Source of the DNA: JAMOQA01 sp964420365 | GTDB lineage: Bacteria > Acidobacteriota > Polarisedimenticolia > J045 | Assembly: GCA_964420365.1 (NCBI GenBank) | Contig: CAYQTA010000085.1 | Coordinates: 1-13,877, forward strand | Length of the DNA: 13,877 nt | Direction: 5' to 3' | Part shown: positions 1-6,461 of the stretch, piece by piece | How the letters are laid out: each line of letters opens with the position of its first letter | Numbering within the stretch: position 1 is the first letter of the stretch | Translations under genes and position numbers: made by a program | Notes under the pieces: generated by a model | Seen by the model: the letters and a program-made list of their open reading frames with translations, nothing else | The model's database searches: none | What the model was told of the DNA's origin: nothing

Positions 1-303
1 CGCCCGCCGCGCGTGCTCCTTCAGCGCCGCCACCCGCGCACGCCGACGCGCCTCCCGGTCCCCCAGCTCCGACCCGATCGCGCGCAGCCGCTCCCCGGTC
101 AACTGGTCCCCCAGCACGATCGACACCGGGATCAGCTCCCCCGGCCGCGCACGCTCCACCACCCCGGCCAGCAGGCCGCGGAGCTTCGAGGCGGGGGGAG
201 TCTCGTTCCCGGACGCCGGTGTCCACGGTGGCGCGGCCAGGACGAGAGCCAGGACGAGCAGCAGAACGCGAAGGACGGCGGAACGAAGACGCACGATCGA
301 CAT
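1..303 (-). CDS. Secreted protein N-terminus, possibly a peptidase propeptide (partial)
   Basis: This is an open frame on the minus strand that starts with ATG at 303-301 and stays open for 101 codons to the window edge, so only the N-terminus is seen. A strong ribosome binding site, AAGGAGAGG (minus strand, 313-321), sits 9 nt before the ATG and decides the start. Residues 1-7 are basic (R5, R7). Residues 9-24 are a leucine/valine-rich hydrophobic core followed by APPWTPASG, which is a typical Sec signal peptide with cleavage around residue 30. The mature start is charged and probably helical; its segment ELIPVSIVLGDQL (residues 56-68) followed by an Arg/Glu-rich helix resembles the propeptide region of secreted subtilisin-like (S8) proteases. 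That family guess is weak because no catalytic residue is in the window. The gene is divergent from the hydrogenase operon and is probably functionally unrelated. Confidence 0.7.
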   Translation of the reverse strand, partial: MSIVRLRSAVLRVLLLVLALVLAAPPWTPASGNETPPASKLRGLLAGVVERARPGELIPVSIVLGDQLTGERLRAIGSELGDREARRRARVAALKEHARRA

Positions 304-312
304 GGGAACGAA

Positions 313-321
313 CCTCTCCTT
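313..321 (-). promoter_or_regulatory. Ribosome binding site of the secreted-protein gene
   Basis: AAGGAGAGG on the minus strand, 9 nt upstream of the ATG at 303. It is a near-perfect Shine-Dalgarno sequence and is the main support for this minus-strand gene. Confidence 0.65.
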
Positions 322-455
322 CCCCCCGGAAGCGCCCGGATCCTCCCTGTCGGAAAGCTACGGTGAGCAGGGACCGGGGCCACCGATTTCGTCCCAGGGG
401 AGGCTTACCCGGCGACCAGGTTCCCGGCGCTTCCTGCGACCCTGTCGCCGTGAGA

Positions 456-471
456 TGGCGAACCATTCGCA
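456..471 (+). promoter_or_regulatory. Possible sigma-54 (-24/-12) promoter of the hydrogenase operon
   Basis: TGGCGAACCATTCGCA keeps the invariant GG and GC of sigma-54 promoters with exactly 10 nt between them, and matches 8 of 12 specified positions of TGGCACG-N4-TTGCW by my count. Hydrogenase operons in several proteobacteria are known to be sigma-54 dependent. However, GG-N10-GC is common by chance in GC-rich DNA, and the same bases form a perfect GCGAA-CCA-TTCGC inverted repeat that could instead be an operator. Confidence 0.2.
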
Positions 472-519
472 ACAACGGGAAAACATTGCGGCAGATCGAA
501 GAAAATCGCCTTTCGCCCC

Positions 520-549
520 TTGACCGGACTTCGTTCCCTTTGCTACAGC
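520..549 (+). promoter_or_regulatory. Possible sigma-70-like promoter of the hydrogenase operon
   Basis: TTGACC (520-525) is a good -35 match. A TG-extended but poor -10, TACAGC (544-549, TG at 541-542), follows at an 18-nt spacing. Transcription would begin near 556, giving a leader of about 45 nt that contains the GTCGCG/CGCGAC inverted repeat. The -10 is weak, so this is only a candidate. Confidence 0.22.
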
Positions 550-560
550 GGAGCAGTCCC

Positions 561-579
561 GTCGCGCAACCCGCGCGAC
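561..579. repeat. Inverted repeat GTCGCG/CGCGAC in the operon leader
   Basis: Arms at 561-566 and 574-579 with a 7-nt loop, ending about 10 nt before the ribosome binding site of the small-subunit gene. It could be an operator or an RNA hairpin affecting initiation. Short GC-rich palindromes are common by chance here. Confidence 0.3.
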
Positions 580-599
580 GAATGCGCCGGAGGGAACTC

Positions 600-1736
600 A
601 TGGAACCGATCGACCTCGCCTCTCTTCTCTCCGATCCCGGAACCGACGAACCCCGCACCGATCAACTGGAACGCCGCGACTTCCTCAAGATCTGCAGCCT
701 GGCCGCGGCCGCGGTGGGCCTGCCCGCCTCGGCCGCGTCGAAGATGGCCGAGGCGGCGGCCGGGGGGCTTCGCCCCTCGGTGATCTGGCTCCACTTCCAG
801 GAATGCACCGGCTGCTCGGAGTCGCTGCTCCGCACGTCCCACCCCGCCCTGGCGAAGCTGATCCTCGACCTCGTCAGCCTCGACTACCACGAGACGCTGT
901 TCGCCGCCGCGGGGCACCAGGCGGAGGACGCCCTCGCCGAGGCGATGCGGAAGAACGCCGGGAAGTACGTCCTGGTGATCGAGGGCTCGATCCCGGTCAA
1001 GGACGGCGGCATCTACTGCAAGATCGCGGGAAAGACGGCCCTCGAGATCGCGAAGGAAGCGGCCGAGCAGGCCGCGGCGATCATCGCTATCGGCTCCTGC
1101 GCCTCCTTCGGCGGCGTGCAGTCCGCCCCTCCCAACCCTACCGGGGCGACCGGGGCACCGGAGGTCCTCGCGGGGAAGACCGTGGTCACGATCCCCGGTT
1201 GCCCGCCCAACCCGTACAACTTCCTCGGAACGGTGCTCCAGTTCGTCACCTTCGGCACGCTGCCGGACCTCGACGCCAAGGGTCGGCCGCGGTTCGCCTA
1301 CGGCCGCACGATCCACGAGCATTGCCCGCGCCGTCCCCACTTCGACGCCGGTCGCTTCGCCCTGAAGTTCGGCGACGAGGGACACCGGCAGGGCTACTGC
1401 CTCTACCGCCTCGGCTGCAAGGGGCCGGCCACCTACGCGAACTGCTCGGTCATGCACTTCAACGAGATCGAGGGGGCGTGGCCGATCGGCATCGGGCACC
1501 CGTGCGTCGGCTGCACCGAGTCCGACATCGCGTTCAAGGTGGCAATCCACGACACGGTCGAGATCGACCGGCCGACACCGCCCGACCAGTATCCGCCGGT
1601 CGGGGCCGACCACGGCGGCGTCAGCCCGCTCGCCACCGGCGTGGCCGGGCTCATCGGCGGAGCGGCCCTCGGGGCCGGCTGGATGGCGGCGAAGAAGCTG
1701 GGCGAGGCCGACGAGGACGGGACGGAGGACTCCTGA
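600..1736 (+). CDS. hybO: [NiFe]-hydrogenase small subunit, Hyb-type, Tat-exported
   Basis: 378 residues; the electron-transfer subunit of a membrane-bound uptake hydrogenase. The ATG at 600 is chosen because GGAGGG (589-594) precedes it and a Tat signal follows: R25-R26-D-F-L-K and a hydrophobic stretch to about residue 46. Cluster ligands are all visible: proximal [4Fe-4S] C69, C72, C167, C201; distal H239, C242, C267, C273; medial [3Fe-4S] C282, C302, C305. The positions that hold extra cysteines in O2-tolerant group 1d enzymes are glycines here (G71, G172), so a standard O2-sensitive proximal cluster is expected. Residues 341-364 form a hydrophobic C-terminal segment followed by KK, the usual membrane anchor. 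The sequence is closest in memory to E. coli HybO. Its stop overlaps the next start by 1 nt (TGATG). Confidence 0.96.
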   Translation: MEPIDLASLLSDPGTDEPRTDQLERRDFLKICSLAAAAVGLPASAASKMAEAAAGGLRPSVIWLHFQECTGCSESLLRTSHPALAKLILDLVSLDYHETLFAAAGHQAEDALAEAMRKNAGKYVLVIEGSIPVKDGGIYCKIAGKTALEIAKEAAEQAAAIIAIGSCASFGGVQSAPPNPTGATGAPEVLAGKTVVTIPGCPPNPYNFLGTVLQFVTFGTLPDLDAKGRPRFAYGRTIHEHCPRRPHFDAGRFALKFGDEGHRQGYCLYRLGCKGPATYANCSVMHFNEIEGAWPIGIGHPCVGCTESDIAFKVAIHDTVEIDRPTPPDQYPPVGADHGGVSPLATGVAGLIGGAALGAGWMAAKKLGEADEDGTEDS

Positions 1737-2635
1737 TGAGCAAGATCGACCGCCGTACCGCCCTCAAGGGCCTGGCGGCGGGGGGGCTCGCCGCGGGCGC
1801 GGCGGCGACGGGCACGGGCGCCCGGGCCGCGGAGCACGAACGGCCCGAGCCTCCCCCCGACGCCGTCGGGATGCTCTACGACGCGACCCTGTGCATCGGG
1901 TGCAAGACCTGCGTCGTCGCCTGCCGCGAGGCGAACGGCCTGCCACCGGAGCGGGACACCGTCCACGGGGGCATCTACGACGCCCCGATCGATCTCTCCG
2001 CCGGCACGAAGAACATCATCGAGCTGTGGCGCGACGGCGACGAGTGGAGCTACGTCAAGCGGCAGTGCATGCACTGCCTCGATCCCGCCTGTGTCACCGC
2101 CTGCATGCTCGGTGCGCTCCAGAAGCGGGAGCACGGGATCGTCACGTGGGAATCGTCCCTCTGCATCGGGTGCCGCTACTGCCAGGTGGCCTGTCCGTTC
2201 GAGATCCCGAAGTTCCAGTGGCACGAGGCGAACCCGAAGATCGTCAAGTGCGAGCTGTGCAACCACCGGCTCGCGAAGGGACAGGTCCCCGCCTGCTGCG
2301 AGGTGTGTCCCCGCGGCGCCGTGATCTTCGGCCAGTACGACGCGCTCCTCGCCGAGGCCCACCGGCGGCTCGAGGAGAATCCCGACCGCTACGTGCCGAA
2401 GGTCTACGGCGAGAAGGACGGCGGGGGCACCCAGGTCCTGATGCTCGCCGGCGTGGAGTTCGAGAAGCTCGGGCTGCCGGACCTCGGCGAGGACCCGGCG
2501 CCGGAGCTGGCCCGCTCCGTCCAGCACGGCATCTACAGGGGCTTCGTCGCACCGGTGGTCCTCTACGCCCTGCTCGGCGGAGTGATCTGGCGCAACCACC
2601 GGGCCGCGGCCCGCGACGGGGAGGACGAGCGATGA
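1736..2635 (+). CDS. hybA: Periplasmic four-cluster ferredoxin subunit of hydrogenase (HybA-like)
   Basis: 299 residues. It carries electrons from the small subunit to the membrane subunit. A twin-arginine signal, D-R6-R7-T-A-L-K, and an Ala/Gly-rich core ending at ARAA (residues 29-32) direct Tat export. Four cysteine groups bind four [4Fe-4S] clusters: C53/C56/C59/C63; C111/C114/C119/C123; C143/C146/C149/C153; C172/C175/C187 or C188/C191. The CxxCxxCxxxCP pattern places it in the DmsB/HybA/NrfC ferredoxin family. Near the C-terminus (about 268-285) a single hydrophobic helix, GFVAPVVLYALLGGVIW, followed by RNHR should anchor it to the inner membrane, as in E. coli HybA. Its start overlaps the small-subunit stop by 1 nt and its stop overlaps the next start by 4 nt, so translation is coupled. 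One unpaired cysteine at 187/188 is left over. Confidence 0.95.
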   Translation: MSKIDRRTALKGLAAGGLAAGAAATGTGARAAEHERPEPPPDAVGMLYDATLCIGCKTCVVACREANGLPPERDTVHGGIYDAPIDLSAGTKNIIELWRDGDEWSYVKRQCMHCLDPACVTACMLGALQKREHGIVTWESSLCIGCRYCQVACPFEIPKFQWHEANPKIVKCELCNHRLAKGQVPACCEVCPRGAVIFGQYDALLAEAHRRLEENPDRYVPKVYGEKDGGGTQVLMLAGVEFEKLGLPDLGEDPAPELARSVQHGIYRGFVAPVVLYALLGGVIWRNHRAAARDGEDER

Positions 2636-3813
2636 CCCACCATGCCGCCCCCGTCGGGGGCCCCTTCCTGACACGCACGGCCCGCTGGCTCCTCGGCCTC
2701 GTCGCCCTCGGAGGCATCATCGCCGCCTGGCGTTTCGCCAACGGCATCGGCTCCGTCTCCGCCCTCAGCGACGGGTACCCCTGGGGCATCTGGATCGCCC
2801 TCGACGTCGTGATCGGCACGGCGATCGGTTGCGGCGGCTACGCCGTCGCCATCCTGGTCTACGTGCTCAACCGCGGGAAGTACCATCCCCTGGTCCGCCC
2901 GGCGGTGCTGACCTCCGCCCTCGGGTACTCGATCGCGGCCGTGGCGATCTTCGTCGACGTCGGCCGGCCGTGGAACCTGTTCAAGGTACCCATCCAGTTC
3001 TGGCACTGGAACCTGGACTCGGCGCTCCTCGAGGTCGCCCTCTGCGTGATGACCTACGTCGCGGTCCTCTGGATCGAGCTGTCACCGGCCTTCTTCGAGA
3101 AGTGGAAGGCCGAGCCTGGTGGCGCCCTCCACGGGCTGGCGACGGCGCTCGACCCGCTGGTCCGGAAGCTGATGGTCCCGCTCCTCGCCCTCGGGCTGCT
3201 CCTGCCGACGATGCACCAGTCGTCCCTCGGCACCGTGATGCTGCTCGCCGGCCACAAGCTCCACCCGCTCTGGCGGACCCCGCTGCTGCCGCTCCTGTTC
3301 CTGGTCTCCGTGATCGGGATGGGATACGCGGTCGTGGTCTTCGAGGGCGCCCTCTCCGGGGCCCTGCTGACCAGGCGCCGCGAGACGCCGCTGCTGGCCG
3401 ATCTCTCGTTCGCGATGGTGCCGGTGGGCGCGATCTTCCTCGTCCTGCGCTACGCGGACCTGGCGTTCCGGGGGCTCCTCGCGGATGCCTTTCGGCCGAG
3501 CTGGCTCGTCGCCCTCTTCCACCTGGAAAACGTCCTGGTCCTGGCGGCGATGCTGATGCTGCTCTCCCCCGATGGCCGGCGGAACGCGACGCGGTTGCTG
3601 CGGGCGGCGCTGCTCTTCCTGCTCGCCGGCGGGCTCTACCGGGTGGACACCTACCTGGTCGCCTTCGACCCCGGGAGCAACTGGCACTACTTCCCGGCGG
3701 TGCCCGAGCTGTTCATCACGATCGGCCTCGTCGCGGCCGAGGTGCTCGCCTACCTGTGGATCGTCAAGCGATTCCCCGTCCTCGCCGGCCGTGCCGGCGC
3801 GGCGGGGAACTGA
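2632..3813 (+). CDS. hybB: Hydrogenase quinone-reactive membrane subunit, NrfD/PsrC family (HybB-like)
   Basis: 393 residues, near the length of E. coli HybB. It is an integral membrane protein with about ten hydrophobic helices, starting with TARWLLGLVALGGIIAAW near residue 14 and ending with ELFITIGLVAAEVLAYLWIV. Family features include the SDGYPWGIWIALDV segment after helix 1, the VDVGRPWNLF loop, and LPTMHQSSLGT, which in HybB-type proteins lies close to the quinone site. It passes electrons from the HybA-like subunit to (mena)quinone and, by family knowledge, may run in reverse when coupled to the proton gradient. The start ATG overlaps the upstream stop (ATGA). No haem-binding b-type HyaC/HupC subunit is present, which supports a Hyb-type (group 1c) rather than Hya-type enzyme. 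Confidence 0.95.
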   Translation: MTHHAAPVGGPFLTRTARWLLGLVALGGIIAAWRFANGIGSVSALSDGYPWGIWIALDVVIGTAIGCGGYAVAILVYVLNRGKYHPLVRPAVLTSALGYSIAAVAIFVDVGRPWNLFKVPIQFWHWNLDSALLEVALCVMTYVAVLWIELSPAFFEKWKAEPGGALHGLATALDPLVRKLMVPLLALGLLLPTMHQSSLGTVMLLAGHKLHPLWRTPLLPLLFLVSVIGMGYAVVVFEGALSGALLTRRRETPLLADLSFAMVPVGAIFLVLRYADLAFRGLLADAFRPSWLVALFHLENVLVLAAMLMLLSPDGRRNATRLLRAALLFLLAGGLYRVDTYLVAFDPGSNWHYFPAVPELFITIGLVAAEVLAYLWIVKRFPVLAGRAGAAGN

Positions 3814-3823
3814 GGGAGTCAAC

Positions 3824-5527
3824 ATGGTCAAGCGGATCGTCGTCGACCCGATCACCCGCATCGAGGGTCACCTGCGCATCGACGTGGAAGTGGACGGAGG
3901 CCGGGTGCGCAAGGCCTGGTCCTCCGGCCAGATGTGGCGGGGCATCGAGCTGATCCTCAAGGGACGGGACCCGCGGGACGCCTGGGTGATCACCCAGCGG
4001 ATCTGCGGCGTGTGCACCACCGTCCACGCGATCACCTCGGTGCGGGCGGTGGAGAACGCCCTGGGGCTGGAGATCCCCCTGAACGCCCAGTTGATCCGGA
4101 ACCTGATCCTCGCGGGCCACGCCCTGCACGACCACATCGTGCACTTCTACCACCTGTCCGCCCTCGACTGGGTGGACGTCGTCTCGGCGCTGAAGGCCGA
4201 CCCGGTAAAGACCGAGCGCCTGGCGGCGAAGCTCTCCGACTGGCCCCGCAACTCGCGCAAGGAGTTCGCCGCCGTCAAGGACAAGCTGCAGGGGTTCGTG
4301 GCGTCGGGCCAGCTCGGGATCTTCACGAACGGCTACTGGGGTCACCCCGCGATGAAGCTGCCGCCGGAGGTGAACCTGCTGGCGGTCACCCACTACCTGC
4401 AGGCCCTCGAGTACCAGCGGCGGGCCAACCAGGCGGTGGCGATCCTCGGCAGCAAGACGCCGCACGTGCAGAACCTGGCCGTCGGCGGGGTCGCCAACGC
4501 GATCAACCTCGACAACGACCAGTGCCTCAACATGCCGATGCTCTACCGGGTGAAGGAGCTGTTCGAGGAGGTGAAGCAGTTCGTCGAGCAGGTCTACCTG
4601 GTGGACGTCGCCGCGATCGGGGCGCTCTATGCCGACTGGCTCGGCTACGGCGCGGGCGTCCGGAACTACCTCGCCGTGCCGGACATGCCGACCGACACGA
4701 AGGGCACCGCCTTCGACCTTCCGGGCGGCACGATCTTCGACGGCAACCTGCGCGGCGCGAAGCGGTTCGAGTCGTTCGAGGACCCCTACTTCCGCGAGAA
4801 CGTCGCCGAGTGCATCGCGCACTCGTGGTACGACGGCGACTGGACGAAGCACCCCTGGGAGGAGGAGACCGTCCCCCACTACACCGACTTCCAGGACGAC
4901 GGCAAGTACTCCTGGGTCAAGGCGCCGCGCTTCCAGGGCCGGCCGATGCAGGTCGGGCCGCTGGCCCAGGTGCTCGTCGGCTACGCCACCGGCCACGAGC
5001 CCACGGTGCGGTACGTCAAGCAACTGCTCGGCATCGTCAAGGCGGTTTCCGGGGCCTCCGTGGGCCCGGCGGCGCTGCACTCGACGATCGGGCGGCACGC
5101 CGGCCGGGCGGTGCGGGCGGCGGTGATCGCCGAGACGGCGCTCCGGCACTGGCAGATGCTCGCGGAGAACATCGGCAAGGGAGACACCGAGATCTTCGTC
5201 GAGCCGAAGTTCCCCTCCGGCGAGGTGCGCGGCTTCGGGTTCCACGAGGCGCCGCGGGGCGCCCTCTCCCACTGGGTCGTGATCCGCGACGGGAAGATCG
5301 TCAACTACCAGTGCGTGGTTCCGACGACGTGGAACGCCGGTCCACGGGACTCCAAGGGCCAGCCCGGCCCCTACGAGGCTTCCCTGGTGGGCAACCCGAT
5401 CGCGGACCCCAAGCGGCCCCTCGAGGTGCTGCGGACCGTCCACTCGTTCGACCCGTGCCTGGCCTGCGCGATCCACACCCTGGACCCGTCCGGGAAGCGG
5501 CACGCGAAGGTCCAGGTGCTGCTCTGA
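3824..5527 (+). CDS. hybC: [NiFe]-hydrogenase large (catalytic) subunit precursor
   Basis: 567 residues; it oxidises H2 at a Ni-Fe(CN)2CO centre in the periplasm. The ATG at 3824 follows GAGGGAG (3812-3818) with a 10-nt gap after the upstream gene. The N-terminal VDPITRIEGHLRI signature is intact. The first nickel motif is R-I-C61-G-V-C64-T-T-V-H68, and the second is D-P-C545-L-A-C548-A-I-H551, so all four cysteine ligands are present. After H551 comes a 16-residue tail (TLDPSGKRHAKVQVLL), the precursor extension removed by the endopeptidase encoded directly downstream. It has no signal peptide and is expected to be exported together with the Tat-bearing small subunit. Sequence style, length and motif positions match the HybC type. 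Nothing is missing, so it should be active. Confidence 0.97.
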   Translation: MVKRIVVDPITRIEGHLRIDVEVDGGRVRKAWSSGQMWRGIELILKGRDPRDAWVITQRICGVCTTVHAITSVRAVENALGLEIPLNAQLIRNLILAGHALHDHIVHFYHLSALDWVDVVSALKADPVKTERLAAKLSDWPRNSRKEFAAVKDKLQGFVASGQLGIFTNGYWGHPAMKLPPEVNLLAVTHYLQALEYQRRANQAVAILGSKTPHVQNLAVGGVANAINLDNDQCLNMPMLYRVKELFEEVKQFVEQVYLVDVAAIGALYADWLGYGAGVRNYLAVPDMPTDTKGTAFDLPGGTIFDGNLRGAKRFESFEDPYFRENVAECIAHSWYDGDWTKHPWEEETVPHYTDFQDDGKYSWVKAPRFQGRPMQVGPLAQVLVGYATGHEPTVRYVKQLLGIVKAVSGASVGPAALHSTIGRHAGRAVRAAVIAETALRHWQMLAENIGKGDTEIFVEPKFPSGEVRGFGFHEAPRGALSHWVVIRDGKIVNYQCVVPTTWNAGPRDSKGQPGPYEASLVGNPIADPKRPLEVLRTVHSFDPCLACAIHTLDPSGKRHAKVQVLL

Positions 5528-5538
5528 GACCTTCCGCC

Positions 5539-6078
5539 ATGCAGGACCATTCCGGGGCCGGCGACGTCCTCGTCGCCGGCCTCGGCAACACCCTCCTCGG
5601 GGACGACGGGTTCGGTCCCGCGGTCATTCGCTGGCTTCTCGCCCACTGGGCGTTTCCGGCCGGCGTGACGGTCGAGGACCTCGGCACCCCGGGGCTCGGG
5701 ATCTCCACGTGGCTCGCCGGGCGCCGGGCCGTCGTGCTCGTCGACTGCGTGGCCCTCGACGCGCCACCGGGCAGCGTCCACCGCCTGGAGGGCGCCGCCC
5801 TCCAGGCCCCCGGTCCCCGCACGGGGCCCCACGAGGTCGATCTCCGCGCCGCCCTCGACGCCCTGGCCCTGGCCGGGGAGGCTCCCTCGCACCTGGCCGT
5901 GATCGGGACCGTTCCGGTCTCTACCGGGACCGGCGAGGCGCTCTCCGGCCCGGTCCGGGAGGCGATCCCCCGGGCGGGAAAGATGGTCGTGGAAGAGCTG
6001 GTTGCGCTCGGCATCCGTCCGCGGCGCCTCGATCCGCCGCTTCCGTTCTCGGCGGACTGGACGGGAGAACGCCCGTGA
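5539..6078 (+). CDS. hybD: Hydrogenase maturation endopeptidase (HybD/HycI/HyaD family)
   Basis: 179 residues. This nickel-dependent checkpoint protease cuts the large-subunit precursor after the final DPCxxCxxH histidine once nickel is in place. The start ATG at 5539 gives the family opening VLVAGLGNTLLGDDGFG (residues 10-26). The three nickel-contacting residues map to D23, D69 (VLVDCV) and H98 (GPHEVDL). D23 is aspartate where E. coli HybD has Glu16; HycI-type proteases also have Asp, so the site is probably functional. The protein is slightly longer than usual, with a proline-rich C-terminal tail of about 20 residues. It lies 11 nt after the large-subunit gene without a strong ribosome binding site, and its stop overlaps the next GTG start by 4 nt. 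Being next to the large subunit suggests dedication to it. Confidence 0.93.
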   Translation: MQDHSGAGDVLVAGLGNTLLGDDGFGPAVIRWLLAHWAFPAGVTVEDLGTPGLGISTWLAGRRAVVLVDCVALDAPPGSVHRLEGAALQAPGPRTGPHEVDLRAALDALALAGEAPSHLAVIGTVPVSTGTGEALSGPVREAIPRAGKMVVEELVALGIRPRRLDPPLPFSADWTGERP

Positions 6079-6461
6079 CCGGGCGGGCCGGACGATGGGC
6101 CGCGGCGCTCGCCTGGGCCGCGGGAGCGCACTCCCTCGCGGTCGGGGCCGTGCTGCTGTTCGTGCCCGCGCTCCTCGTCCGCGTCGGCTGGCCTTCCCCC
6201 CCGGACGGATTCTTCGTCATGCAGGGCGGCGCCTTCCACGTGGTGCTCGGGCTGGGCTACCTCCTGGAGTGGCGGATCCACCGGCGGCTCCAGCTGCTCG
6301 TGCTGGCCAAGGCGTGCGCCGTCGCGTTCCTCGGCGTCACCCTCGCCCTCGGACAGGCGCCGCCGATTGCCGGGCTCGCCCTCGCCGGCGACGCCGCGTT
6401 TCTCGCCGCCGCCGCCCTCCTGGAGCGAGCCGTGGTTCAGTCCAGGTCGGAGTCCTCGTAG
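6075..6461 (+). CDS. Small four-helix membrane protein of unknown function
   Basis: 128 residues starting from GTG at 6075, chosen because it forms a GTGA overlap with the endopeptidase stop, as elsewhere in this locus. Four hydrophobic helices can be placed at about 8-32, 45-64, 70-90 and 93-113, with short basic loops (EWRIHRRLQ). The pattern of AH near the start, FVPALL, a PSPPDGFFVMQGGAFHVVLGLGYLLEW-type middle and a conserved-looking AKAC segment resembles a widespread family of uncharacterised small inner-membrane proteins (DoxX-like in topology). I see no metal-binding or catalytic motif. Translational coupling suggests a role with the hydrogenase, perhaps in assembly or anchoring, but this is inference. 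Its last 25 nt overlap the end of the opposing epimerase gene. Confidence 0.75.
   Translation: MTGRAGRWAAALAWAAGAHSLAVGAVLLFVPALLVRVGWPSPPDGFFVMQGGAFHVVLGLGYLLEWRIHRRLQLLVLAKACAVAFLGVTLALGQAPPIAGLALAGDAAFLAAAALLERAVVQSRSESS

Larger units (their letters stand above)
304..599. other. Divergent intergenic control region
   Basis: This stretch of 296 bases separates the minus-strand secreted-protein gene from the plus-strand hydrogenase operon. I see no credible gene in it: the short open frames have no fitting ribosome binding site and odd composition. The part from about 455 to 550 is less GC-rich than its surroundings, as expected for promoters. It holds small inverted repeats: TCCCTG/CAGGGA (344-349 and 368-373), GCGAA/TTCGC (458-462 and 466-470) and GTCGCG/CGCGAC (561-566 and 574-579). 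Promoters for both flanking genes should lie here. Confidence 0.7.

Noticed and set aside
340..470. Riboswitch (cyclic-di-GMP or cobalamin type) on the minus strand upstream of the secreted-protein gene
   Set aside because: Some GGGACGAAA- and GTAGC-like strings recall such elements, but the diagnostic GGCAAAC and GACGCAAAGCC core or B12-box sequences are absent.
302..523. 73-codon plus-strand frame in the divergent region
   Set aside because: No ribosome binding site, no recognisable composition or similarity, and it covers the likely promoter region.
219..599. N-terminal extension of the small subunit to an upstream ATG
   Set aside because: The added residues are Arg/Pro-rich and unlike any hydrogenase, they would bury the Tat signal, and a good ribosome binding site and ATG lie at 589-602.
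543..1613. Long open frame on the minus strand opposite the small-subunit gene
   Set aside because: Its translation is an Arg/Gly/Val/Asp-rich composition typical of antisense frames in GC-rich DNA, while the plus strand encodes an unmistakable hydrogenase small subunit with all cluster ligands.
3764..5503. 579-codon open frame on the minus strand opposite the large-subunit gene
   Set aside because: It is a low-complexity shadow of the large-subunit gene with no motif or ribosome binding site; the plus-strand product is certain.
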